Shown in pieces: positions 42,235 through 49,542 of a DNA stretch of 64,000 bases. The notes beneath the pieces were generated by a model. It searched no databases and was not told where the DNA came from. It saw only the letters and a list, made by a program, of their open reading frames with translations. Every line of letters begins with the position of its first letter. The first letter of the stretch is position 1. Source of the DNA: DASPUH01 sp964518505 (GTDB lineage: Bacteria; Chloroflexota; Limnocylindria; Limnocylindrales; CSP1-4); NCBI GenBank assembly GCA_964518505.1, contig CAZFGT010000002.1:75459-139458 (forward strand), given 5' to 3'. The translations under genes were made by a program, and so were the position numbers.

Positions 42235-42524
42235 TGTCCTACGTCATCGCCGAACCATGCATCGACCAGCAGGACCAGTCCTGCGTCGCCGTCTGCCCGG
42301 TCGATTGCATCAGCGCCGATCCCGCGTCGGACCGCAAGTTCTATATCGACCCCGCCGGATGCATCGACTGCGGCTCGTGTGAGACCGCCTGCCCCAACCA
42401 GGCCATCTTCCGGGCCGATCAGCTGCCCCAGGAGTGGGCTGGCTTCGCCCTGGTGGACGCGACGTGGTTCCGCGACCCGGCGCGCGCGCGTCGAGCGGTC
42501 GACGAGCTCCTCCCGGCTGCGTAG
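42234..42524 (+). CDS. Seven-iron ferredoxin
   Basis: Protein of 96 residues. Cluster 1 ligands in CIDQQDQSCVAVCPVDC, cluster 2 in CIDCGSCETACP, the Cys spacing of 3Fe-4S/4Fe-4S ferredoxins like mycobacterial FdxA. A C-terminal helical tail (WFRDPARARRAVDELL) follows. ATG overlaps the previous stop (TGATG). Likely electron carrier between the FNR-like protein and the membrane b-heme protein. Confidence 0.92.
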   Translation: MSYVIAEPCIDQQDQSCVAVCPVDCISADPASDRKFYIDPAGCIDCGSCETACPNQAIFRADQLPQEWAGFALVDATWFRDPARARRAVDELLPAA

Positions 42525-42540
42525 CCGGCCCCCTCGTACC

Positions 42541-43404
42541 GTGACTCGGATCGCCCTGGGGCCGGCCGTGGTCCAGCATGTACGGCCGGCGGGTGCGCGC
42601 GGGGCGGCCGGTGCAGGCACATCCGCGGCCTTCGTGCCCAATGCGACGCTCGTCCGCCGCCTGGACCTCAGCCCGTCCGTCGCGCGCTTCGTCGTGCGAC
42701 GCGACGGCTCGGTCGCGACACATCTCGCCGGGCAGTACTTCGCCCTCGGCATCTGGGCCGACGGACGGCTCCTCCAGCGCCCCTACTCCACCGCCTCTCC
42801 ACCGACCGGGGCGTCACAGCTGGAGTTCCTCATCAGGCGCGTCCCGCACGGGGCGCTGACGCCGCGGTTGTGGGACCTGCCGCTCGGGGCGCGCCTCCGG
42901 GTGGGGCCGCCCAAGGGGTTGCTGACGCTGGACCCCCGGCTGGACCGGGCAGCCCTCTTCGTCGCCACCGGCACCGGCCTGGCGCCCATCATCGCGATGC
43001 TCGCGGCCCTGCTGGATGGGCCGGCGGATGCCCGCCCGCCTCGCCTGATCGTCGTGCACGGGGTGTCCTACACGGCCGAATTGGCCTACCGGGGGCGGCT
43101 CGAGCGCTGGGCCGCGAGCCACCCCGGGGTGGCGTATGAGCCGGTGATCTCGCGACCGGCGGACCCCCTGAATGCCGGCTGGAGCGGCGCGGTCGGCCAC
43201 CTGGACGTGGCCCTCGACGCTGCCTGGCAGCGCCATCGGCTGGACCCGCGTGAAACGGTGGCCTACCTCTGCGGCAACCCCGAGGTGATCGCCGCCGCGA
43301 CGCGACTCCTCGCTGCGCGCGGTGTGTCGCCAGACGCCATCGTCGCCGAGCGCTACTGGACCACGCCCATCATGGGACCTTCAGCACTCGACCGGGCATC
43401 CTGA
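42541..43404 (+). CDS. Ferredoxin-NADP reductase-like flavoprotein
   Basis: Protein of 287 residues from GTG 42541, with an Ala/Gly-rich N-terminal extension of about 30 residues. FAD-binding RPYSTASPP, NAD(P) region FVATGTGLAPIIAMLAAL, and late AYLCGNPEVIAAA are the FNR-family motifs. No own Fe-S cluster, so it probably exchanges electrons with the ferredoxin gene product upstream, using NAD(P)H. Confidence 0.88.
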   Translation: MTRIALGPAVVQHVRPAGARGAAGAGTSAAFVPNATLVRRLDLSPSVARFVVRRDGSVATHLAGQYFALGIWADGRLLQRPYSTASPPTGASQLEFLIRRVPHGALTPRLWDLPLGARLRVGPPKGLLTLDPRLDRAALFVATGTGLAPIIAMLAALLDGPADARPPRLIVVHGVSYTAELAYRGRLERWAASHPGVAYEPVISRPADPLNAGWSGAVGHLDVALDAAWQRHRLDPRETVAYLCGNPEVIAAATRLLAARGVSPDAIVAERYWTTPIMGPSALDRAS

Positions 43405-43424
43405 CCACACCTAGCATCGGCTCG

Positions 43425-44099
43425 ATGCGCCTGTTGCTGGTCGAAGATGAGCCCCGCATGGCCGCCCTCGTGCGACGCGTCATGACCGCCGAGCACCATG
43501 TGGTCGACGTGGCCGCCGACGGTGTCGGCGCGCTCGCCTTCACCGATGGCCCGGCCTACGACGTGGTGATCCTGGACCGGATGCTGCCCGACCTCGACGG
43601 CCTGGAGGTCCTGCGGCTGATGCGCGCTCGCGGCGTGCAGGCCCCGGTGCTCCTGCTGACGGCCCTTGGGGCGGTCGAGGAGCGCGTCGCCGGCCTCGAC
43701 GCGGGGGCCGACGACTACCTGGCCAAGCCGTTCGCCTTCTCGGAGCTGCTCGCCCGCGTCCGGGCCCTCGGCCGCCGCCCGGCGCCGGAGACACCGAGCC
43801 GCCTGCGGGCCGGCGAACTGGAGCTCGACGAGACGCGCCACGTGGCCCGTGTCGGCGAGCGGGTGGTCGATCTCTCCGCCCGCGAGTTCGCCCTGCTCGG
43901 GTACCTGCTCCGCCACAGCGGGCAGGTCGTCACGCGGCAGCAGATCCTTGACGCGGTGTGGGGCGCGGAGCCCGACGTGTACTCGAACGTGGTCGACCTG
44001 TACGTGCACTACCTGCGGCGCAAGCTGGCCGGGCTGGGGCAGGAGCGGCTGCTGCGGACGATCCGCGGCGTGGGCTACACCCTGCGCGTCCCGGCGTAG
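43425..44099 (+). CDS. OmpR/PhoB-family response regulator
   Basis: Protein of 224 residues: receiver with MRLLLVEDEPRM, phospho-Asp in VVILDRMLPD (Asp52 region), KPF switch, then a winged-helix effector LSAREFALLGYLLRHSGQVVTR and VDLYVHYLRRKL. Pairs with the kinase encoded 9 nt downstream. Target genes are unknown; being next to the redox cluster, envelope or metal stress is possible. Confidence 0.95.
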   Translation: MRLLLVEDEPRMAALVRRVMTAEHHVVDVAADGVGALAFTDGPAYDVVILDRMLPDLDGLEVLRLMRARGVQAPVLLLTALGAVEERVAGLDAGADDYLAKPFAFSELLARVRALGRRPAPETPSRLRAGELELDETRHVARVGERVVDLSAREFALLGYLLRHSGQVVTRQQILDAVWGAEPDVYSNVVDLYVHYLRRKLAGLGQERLLRTIRGVGYTLRVPA

Positions 44100-44108
44100 G
44101 CGGCTGCC

Positions 44109-45416
44109 ATGGCCACGCCGCTGGCCCGCCTCGTCAGCACCACCCGACGACGCCTGTTCCTCGTGACACTGCTGACGACGGCACTGCTGGTCGTCTTCAC
44201 CGGCTTCGTCACCGCCTTCGTGAGCCTGGCCTTCCTCGACGCCGACGTGGACCACGCCCTGACCTCCTCGGCGACGGATGCGGTGACGCGCGCGGAGGGG
44301 TCGCTGCCCACCTCGTCGGATGATGGCGAGGCGTCCGACACGCCCGCCTCGTCGGACACGTTCGTGCTGTACCTGGATCCTTCAGCCAGGCTGATCGCCA
44401 ACCCCTCCGGGGTCATCCTGGCGGGCCTGCCCGTGGGGGCCGCCGCGAGCCAGGCCGGATCGACCGGTTCCGACCTCCGGACGGTCACGCTCGGTGGGGT
44501 CCGGGTGCGCCTCCTGACGCTGCCCATCAAGGGCGCAGAGGACGCGACCGGCAGCTCACTCAGCGGCTTCGTGCAGGCCGGCTTCGTGCTCACGTTGCAC
44601 GACCAACAGGCGGCCAGCCTGGTCTCCGCGATCGTGTTGGTCGGCCTGCTCGGGCTCCTCGGCGCGGCCGTCGTGACCCTCTTCGTGACCGATCGGGCAT
44701 TGGTCCCCATCAGGCGCTCGTTCGAGGCACAGCGCCGATTCGTGGCCGAGGCGTCGCACGAGCTGCGCACGCCGGCCGCCCTCATCCGGGCCGATGCGGA
44801 GGTGCTCCAGCGGGAGGATCTCGTGACGGCCGAAGGGCGACCCCTGACGGAGGACATCGTGGCCGAGGCTGAGCGCCTCGGCCGGTTGGTGGGGGACCTC
44901 CTGGCCCTGGCGGCGGCCGACGGTGCCCCGCTCGTCGTCGACCGGCGGCCGGTCGACCTGGCCGAAGTCGTGCGCCTGACGGCCCGCCGCACGGAGGCGC
45001 TCGCCACCGAGCGGGGGGTGCGGATGGTCATCGACACGCCTCCCATCGCGCTGGTGCTCGGCGACAGGGATCGCCTCATGCAGCTGCTGCTGATCCTGGT
45101 CGACAACGGGCTGGACCACACGCCAACGGGAGGCGAGGTGACGGTGGCCGTCGCGCCGGGGCCACGGGCCGTCCAGCTCACCGTCAGCGACACGGGTGCG
45201 GGCATCCCCGCCGATCAGCGCGAGCGGGTCTTCGAACCCTTCGCCAGCCTGCCCGGCGCCAAGCGCGACCGCCTTGGCGGCAGCGGCCTCGGGCTGGCCA
45301 TCGCCCGGCGCATCGCGACCGCGCACGACGCGACGATCCTGGCCACCGCCACGCCGACCGGCGGCGCGCGCATCGTCACCACCCTGCCCGCCGCCCCGGC
45401 CCGCGCGGCCATGTGA
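44109..45416 (+). CDS. Membrane sensor histidine kinase
   Basis: Protein of 435 residues: first membrane helix about 15-40, an external sensor loop (Ser/Asp-rich, no known domain), second helix about 170-195, dimerisation H-box VAEASHELRTPAALIRADAEVL, N-box LILVDNGLDHTPTG, and G-box VSDTGAGIPADQ plus GGSGLGLAIARR. Partner of the preceding OmpR-type regulator. The last codons overlap a DosR-like box belonging to the next operon. Confidence 0.95.
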   Translation: MATPLARLVSTTRRRLFLVTLLTTALLVVFTGFVTAFVSLAFLDADVDHALTSSATDAVTRAEGSLPTSSDDGEASDTPASSDTFVLYLDPSARLIANPSGVILAGLPVGAAASQAGSTGSDLRTVTLGGVRVRLLTLPIKGAEDATGSSLSGFVQAGFVLTLHDQQAASLVSAIVLVGLLGLLGAAVVTLFVTDRALVPIRRSFEAQRRFVAEASHELRTPAALIRADAEVLQREDLVTAEGRPLTEDIVAEAERLGRLVGDLLALAAADGAPLVVDRRPVDLAEVVRLTARRTEALATERGVRMVIDTPPIALVLGDRDRLMQLLLILVDNGLDHTPTGGEVTVAVAPGPRAVQLTVSDTGAGIPADQRERVFEPFASLPGAKRDRLGGSGLGLAIARRIATAHDATILATATPTGGARIVTTLPAAPARAAM

Positions 45417-45448
45417 CCTGCGGCCCTCGCGGAAGGGCCGTCCGGCAC
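45413..45448. promoter_or_regulatory. Tandem exact DosR-like boxes upstream of the sulfur operon
   Basis: GTGAC-CTGC-GGCCC at 45413-45426 and GGGCC-GTCC-GGCAC at 45435-45448, both exact to GKGMC-N4-GKCMC, centres 22 bp apart, 36 bp before the ArsR start. A short imperfect dyad CATATGTCGATAG (45464-45476) just after could be the ArsR operator. Confidence 0.6.
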
Positions 45449-45483
45449 TCATCAGCACGTGCGCATATGTCGATAGTCGAGCC

Positions 45484-45834
45484 ATGGACGACATCACGAT
45501 CCTGCAGGCCGACATCCTCAAGACCCTGGCCAGCCCGAGGCGCCTGGACATCCTGCATGCCCTGGCGAACGGTCCGCTCGAAGTCGGGCACCTCGCCGAC
45601 GCCATGGGCATGAGCCAGCCCAATGCCTCCCAGCACCTGGCTGTCCTGCGGGCCGCCGGGATCGTGGAGGCCGAACGCGACGGCCGGGAGGTTCGCTACC
45701 GGCTCGTCGACCCCGACGTGATGGTCGCCTGCGACCTGATGCGTGCGGTCCTCCGGCGGCGCCTGAACCGCCTCGGGGCGATCGCCGCCGACGGGGTCCC
45801 CGCGCCGCTCCCCGTCCCCTCAGCCGCGAGGTGA
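45484..45834 (+). CDS. ArsR-family winged-helix repressor
   Basis: Protein of 116 residues. LKTLASPRRLDILHALANGPLEVGHLADAMGMSQPNASQHLAVLRAAGIVEAERDGREVRYRL is the complete ArsR/SmtB fold with recognition helix SQPNASQHL. Only one Cys (VACDLM, near residue 80) is present, so the two-Cys persulfide switch of BigR/SqrR is not evident. First gene of the sulfur operon; probably senses a sulfur species, redox state or metal and represses its own operon. Confidence 0.9.
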   Translation: MDDITILQADILKTLASPRRLDILHALANGPLEVGHLADAMGMSQPNASQHLAVLRAAGIVEAERDGREVRYRLVDPDVMVACDLMRAVLRRRLNRLGAIAADGVPAPLPVPSAAR

Positions 45835-45840
45835 CCTTCG

Positions 45841-46263
45841 ATGGATGAACCCAGCCAGCCCCTCAACCTCGTCCTGTTCTCGGGCACGGACGACAAGCTC
45901 CAGGCGGCTGCCGTGCTGACGGCCGGGGCGGCCGCCCTCGGCCGACCGGTCAACATCTTCCTCCAGTACTGGGCCCTCGACGCCTTCCGCGCCGCGCACA
46001 TCGCCGACGACCACGGCCTGGCCCCGGAGGCCGGCGCCGCCGGCCGCGCCGCGGTGGACGCCCTGCGCAAGGCCGGTCAGGCCCCCTGGGCGGAGACCCT
46101 CCGCCAGGCCAAGGAGCTCGGCGGCGTGGACATCCAGGCCTGCTCGCTCTCCATGGACCTGCTGCACCTCGACGCGCCCGACCTGGATCCCCTCGTCGAC
46201 GGCGTGGAAGGCGTGGCCTCATTCCTGATCACGGCCGGCGACGGCCCCGTCGTCTTCATCTGA
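45841..46263 (+). CDS. DsrE/F-family sulfur carrier-like protein
   Basis: Protein of 140 residues. N-terminal LNLVLFSGTDDKLQAAAVLTAGAAALG and NIFLQYWAL are typical of the DsrE/peroxiredoxin-like family; C-terminal half has VDIQACSLSMDLL, where the Cys is in the position of the active-site Cys of DsrE-type sulfur carriers. 6 nt after the ArsR stop. Likely accepts or delivers persulfide sulfur with TusA. Confidence 0.85.
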   Translation: MDEPSQPLNLVLFSGTDDKLQAAAVLTAGAAALGRPVNIFLQYWALDAFRAAHIADDHGLAPEAGAAGRAAVDALRKAGQAPWAETLRQAKELGGVDIQACSLSMDLLHLDAPDLDPLVDGVEGVASFLITAGDGPVVFI

Positions 46264-46283
46264 GCCAAGTGGAGGTACACCTC

Positions 46284-46520
46284 ATGGCGACCCTCGAGAT
46301 CACCACCCACGTCGATGCCCGCGGCCTGAGCTGCCCGATGCCGATCGTCAAGACGGCCCAAGCCATCAAGCCGCTCGCGTCGGGCGCCCTCGTGGAGGTC
46401 CTCGCCACCGACGCCGGGTCGGTCAAGGACTTCGCCGCGTGGTCGCGCACGACCGGCCACGACCTGGTCGAGCAGAGCGTCGACGGCGCGGTCTACCGCT
46501 TCGTCATCCGCCACAAGTGA
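46284..46520 (+). CDS. TusA-family sulfurtransferase
   Basis: Protein of 78 residues; ATG 46284 is preferred because GGAGGT lies 8 nt upstream. The TusA signature DARGLSCPMPIVKTAQAI contains the persulfide-carrying Cys-Pro. Small cytosolic sulfur relay protein; a second TusA paralogue is encoded at 47111. Confidence 0.92.
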   Translation: MATLEITTHVDARGLSCPMPIVKTAQAIKPLASGALVEVLATDAGSVKDFAAWSRTTGHDLVEQSVDGAVYRFVIRHK

Positions 46521-46530
46521 GGCACCCGTC

Positions 46531-47091
46531 ATGACCCTTCTCGCCGAACCGATCGCCCCGCCCATCCCCGTCGAGCCGTCACCCGCCCCGGCGCCCGAGC
46601 CGGAGGGCGCGGTCAAGACCAAGGAACTCGTCATCGTCAACTGGAGCGGCGAGCTGGACAAGGTCTGGCCCGTCATGATCCTGTCCTCGACCGCCGCCGC
46701 CAGCGGCGTCCGCTGCAAGGTCTTCGTGACGTTCTGGGGCCTGCTGCCCTTCGTCAAGGACCAGAAGCGCATCGTCGGCGACAACTGGATGCAGAAGATG
46801 CTGACGCTGATGCAACGGCCCGGCATCGACCATCTGAAGCTCAGCAAGATGAACTTCATGGGCATGGGCCCGTGGATGATGGGCGTCCTCAGCAAGAAGT
46901 ACCACGTGGCCAGCCCGCGCGAGCTGCTGGAGGCGGCGACGACGCTGGGCGTCGAGTTCATCCCCTGCCAGATGACGATGGACATGTTCGGCCTGAAGCG
47001 CGAGGACCTCATCGATGAGATGGGCGAGCCCGCCGGCGCCGCGACGGCCATCGCGATGATGACCGAGGCCGACGCAAGCCTCTTCATCTAG
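46531..47091 (+). CDS. DsrE2-like sulfur carrier protein
   Basis: Protein of 186 residues with a Pro-rich N-terminal tail (about 30 residues) before ELVIVNWSGELDKVWPVMILSSTAAASG. Features VFVTFWGLLPF, MNFMGMGPWMMG and EFIPCQMTMDMFGL are hallmarks of DsrE2, whose Cys in IPCQMT is the conserved one. Hydrophobic patches suggest membrane association. DsrE2 commonly sits with TusA and SQR-like proteins and moves sulfane sulfur. Confidence 0.88.
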   Translation: MTLLAEPIAPPIPVEPSPAPAPEPEGAVKTKELVIVNWSGELDKVWPVMILSSTAAASGVRCKVFVTFWGLLPFVKDQKRIVGDNWMQKMLTLMQRPGIDHLKLSKMNFMGMGPWMMGVLSKKYHVASPRELLEAATTLGVEFIPCQMTMDMFGLKREDLIDEMGEPAGAATAIAMMTEADASLFI

Positions 47092-47110
47092 ACCGGAAAG
47101 GACCCTTCGC

Positions 47111-47362
47111 ATGCTCGAGACCCTCCCGGGCCCCGCCGTGACCCGCACCATCGACGCCCGCGGCAGCTACTGCCCGGGCCCCCTCATGGAGCTGATCCGC
47201 GCCATCCGCGAGGCCCAGGTGGGCGACGTGCTGGCCGTCCTCTCGTCGGACAGCGGCTCCAAGCTCGACATCCCCAAGTGGGTCGCCAAGGCCGGCCATC
47301 GCCTGGTCGGCGTCGAGACCCGGGACGGCTACGACGAGATCGTCGTCGAGAAGCTGCGGTAG
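47111..47362 (+). CDS. TusA-family sulfurtransferase, second copy
   Basis: Protein of 83 residues. DARGSYCPGPLMELIRAI with Cys-Pro, then VLAVLSSDSGSKLDIPKWVAKAGH. Differs from the first copy by a Tyr before Cys and a longer N-terminus, as seen in TusA proteins paired with DsrE2. ATG follows GGAAAGGACCCTTCGC. 6 nt before the SQR-like gene. Confidence 0.92.
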   Translation: MLETLPGPAVTRTIDARGSYCPGPLMELIRAIREAQVGDVLAVLSSDSGSKLDIPKWVAKAGHRLVGVETRDGYDEIVVEKLR

Positions 47363-47368
47363 GCGACC

Positions 47369-48526
47369 GTGGACCGCATCGTCATCCTCGGCGGCGGGGT
47401 CGGTGGCACGCTGACCGCCAACCTGCTGGTCAAGCGCCTCGGCGAGCGCCTCGACGACAACCGCACGAGCATCACGCTCATCGACGCGACCGGCCAGCAC
47501 ACCTACCAGCCGGGGTTCATGTACATCGCCATGGGCGGCGAGCGCGCCAGCCACCTGTCGCGACCGGAGACCTCCCTGCTCGATCCGCGTGTCCACCTCG
47601 TCGTGGGCGACGTGGTCAAGATCGACCCGGTGCAGCAGACCGTCGCGCTCAAGTGGGGCGAGACGGTGCCCTACAACGAGCTGGTGATCGCCACGGGCTG
47701 CCGCATCGTGCCCGAGGCGATCGAGCACTTCGACACGCAGGCCCATCACTTCTATACCGCCGAGGCGGCCCTGGAGTTGCGCCACACGCTCGATGCGTTC
47801 AGCGGCGGGCGCATCGTCATCGGTATCGCCGGCATGCCCTACAAATGCCCGCCGGCACCGCTGGAGGTGGCCCTCCTCATCGAGGCCGAGCTGCGCCAGC
47901 GCCACCTGCGCGAGCGCTGCGAACTGCATTTCTGCTCCCCCATCGGCCGCGCCTTCACCATCGAGTCGGTCAGCGAGATGGTCACCCCGATCCTTGAGGA
48001 GAAGGGCATCGAGCTGCACACGTTCTTCAACGTCGAACGCATCGACGCCGACCGCAAGGTCGTGGAGAGCCTCGAGGGCGAGGAGCTGGGCTACGACCTC
48101 CTCATCCTCGTGCCGCCGCACACCGGCCAGCCCTTCCTCATCGCCAGTGGGCTCGCCAGCGCGCCAGGCGGGTGGCTGCCGACCGATCGGGCCACCCTGC
48201 AGGTCGCCGGCCAGCCCCATATCCACGCCCTTGGCGACGCGACCGACCTGCCGCTTTCGAAGGCGGGCTCGACGGCGCACTTCGAGGCGCCGGTCGTCGC
48301 CGAGCGGGTCGCGGCGGCCATCGAGGGCCGCCAGCCCAGCGGCAAGCACGCCGACTACGCCGGCAAGGTCATGTGCTTCTTCGAGGTGGGCGACGGGAAG
48401 GGCACGCTGCTGCAGTTCGACTACGGCCATCCGCCCAAGCCACCGCGGCCCAACCGCTTCTGGCACCTGGGCAAGATCGTCTTCAACAAGACGTACTGGC
48501 ACACCGTGCCCAAGGGTCGCGTCTAG
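47369..48526 (+). CDS. Sulfide:quinone oxidoreductase-like flavoprotein
   Basis: Protein of 385 residues from GTG 47369. FAD motif VILGGGVGGTLTANLL and the second glycine region; three Cys (Cys111 in ATGCRIVP, Cys160 in MPYKCPPAPLE, Cys336 in GKVMCFFEVG) match the SQR set, of which the latter two form the catalytic pair in known enzymes. GDATDLPLSKAGS is the FAD-closing motif. A hydrophobic C-terminus can dock on the membrane. Oxidises sulfide to sulfane sulfur with electrons to quinone; with the carriers before it, a sulfide detoxification or assimilation route. Alternative: related flavocytochrome or NDH-2-type enzyme. Confidence 0.82.
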   Translation: MDRIVILGGGVGGTLTANLLVKRLGERLDDNRTSITLIDATGQHTYQPGFMYIAMGGERASHLSRPETSLLDPRVHLVVGDVVKIDPVQQTVALKWGETVPYNELVIATGCRIVPEAIEHFDTQAHHFYTAEAALELRHTLDAFSGGRIVIGIAGMPYKCPPAPLEVALLIEAELRQRHLRERCELHFCSPIGRAFTIESVSEMVTPILEEKGIELHTFFNVERIDADRKVVESLEGEELGYDLLILVPPHTGQPFLIASGLASAPGGWLPTDRATLQVAGQPHIHALGDATDLPLSKAGSTAHFEAPVVAERVAAAIEGRQPSGKHADYAGKVMCFFEVGDGKGTLLQFDYGHPPKPPRPNRFWHLGKIVFNKTYWHTVPKGRV

Positions 48527-48568
48527 GCACATCGGCCGGCCTCCGGGCTGCCCGTCCCGTGGTCGTCT

Positions 48569-48583
48569 AGTCCCCGGGGGACT
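48569..48583 (+). terminator. Possible terminator hairpin after the sulfur operon
   Basis: AGTCCCC and GGGGACT around a single G, 43 nt after the SQR-like stop. Can form a 5-bp stem with a CCGGG loop. No T-run follows; weak. Confidence 0.35.
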
Positions 48584-48939
48584 GGTAAGCGCCGTTCCCG
48601 GGCATGCCGTTGTCGGGCTTCAGCGACGGCGATCGCGACTCAGTCTCAGCGACAACCACGAGCGCCCGAACGGGGTGCATATCAGTCTGCGGGCGCGTAC
48701 GCGACAACGGCCACCGGCGACCCGAGCAACCGTCGGGGCGGTCCTCCGCATCCATGCGCACGTCCGGGGAACGTACGCGTGCGGTCGCCTGCAGATCGAC
48801 CACTCCGCGTCGCCACGGCGCGCAGCGGTGACCGTGTGGGGCCGGCCGCCCGCGGCCGATCACGCGCAAACTCCGGCGCGGGGGTGCCCCGGCGCACGTC
48901 TGAGCCACCGGAAGCGCCCGAGCATCGCCCTTACACGCT

Positions 48940-48955
48940 GAGTAGGCGTTTACTC
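48940..48955. repeat. Inverted repeat GAGTA-N6-TACTC
   Basis: GAGTAGGCGTTTACTC, symmetrical and AT-richer than its surroundings, resembles TetR-type operators, but no TetR gene is present in the window. It lies 22 nt beyond the stop of the minus-strand methyltransferase gene. Confidence 0.3.
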
Positions 48956-48977
48956 GGTCAATAGACCCCGCCTCGAC

Positions 48978-49469
48978 CTAGTAGATGCCCGGCACGAACT
49001 TTCGCGTACGGGACCGATAGGCAGCGTAGCCCGGCAACCGTTCCGTCAGCCACGCCTCCTCGCGCCTCGACTTGGCGTCGAACAGCAGCGCCATCACGAC
49101 CGCCAGGACCAGCGCGAGCGGCGAGACGGTCGCGATCGACCAACCCACCCCGGCCACGACGAGACCGCCGTAGATCGGGTGCCGGACGTACCGATAGGCG
49201 CCCCGGTCGATCAGGGCGGCCACCTCCCGCGGCCGAGGGAATGGGGTGAGATTCGACCCCAGGTCGGCGGCCCCGCGTGCGACCACCAGCAGGCCGACGG
49301 CCACGAGCACGGCGCCAGATGCGAGTGCGGCCGGCACCAGGCCGTTGGGACTCGACACGACGGCGAGCAGACCGGAAAGGCCGATCGCCGCGAACAGCAC
49401 CAGCTGGGCGGCCACCCATCCCTCACCGCGCGGCCCGAGGGCGGGCACCTGCGTGCGTGTACCTCGCAT
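48978..49469 (-). CDS. Isoprenylcysteine carboxyl methyltransferase (ICMT)-family membrane protein
   Basis: Protein of 163 residues from ATG 49469; the frame is open further upstream but that part reads as low-complexity antisense of the next gene. About four helices, with the ICMT/PEMT C-terminal signature RGAYRYVRHPIYGGLVVAGVGW and EEAWLTERLPGYAAYRSRTRKFVPGIY. These are S-adenosylmethionine-dependent methyltransferases or related membrane proteins; the bacterial substrate is unknown. Confidence 0.82.
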   Translation of the reverse strand: MRGTRTQVPALGPRGEGWVAAQLVLFAAIGLSGLLAVVSSPNGLVPAALASGAVLVAVGLLVVARGAADLGSNLTPFPRPREVAALIDRGAYRYVRHPIYGGLVVAGVGWSIATVSPLALVLAVVMALLFDAKSRREEAWLTERLPGYAAYRSRTRKFVPGIY

Positions 49470-49542
49470 ACCCCTGATGGTCGCACGACCGGCCGCCGAC
49501 CCCCTGACCGCGGCGCGCCCGCGCGGGGTACCCTCCCGGGCG

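Larger units (their letters stand above)
48527..48977. other. Gene-free 451-nt gap
   Basis: Between convergent genes. I see no supportable coding frame: the open frames here lack a ribosome-binding site and family resemblance, and the segment is less GC-biased in third positions. It holds two inverted repeats (48569-48583 and 48940-48955) and nothing else I can name. Confidence 0.6.

Noticed and set aside
48571..48640. tRNA-like stretch (GGACTGGTAAGC... TTCCCGGG)
   Set aside because: No acceptor stem or T-loop consensus can be folded.
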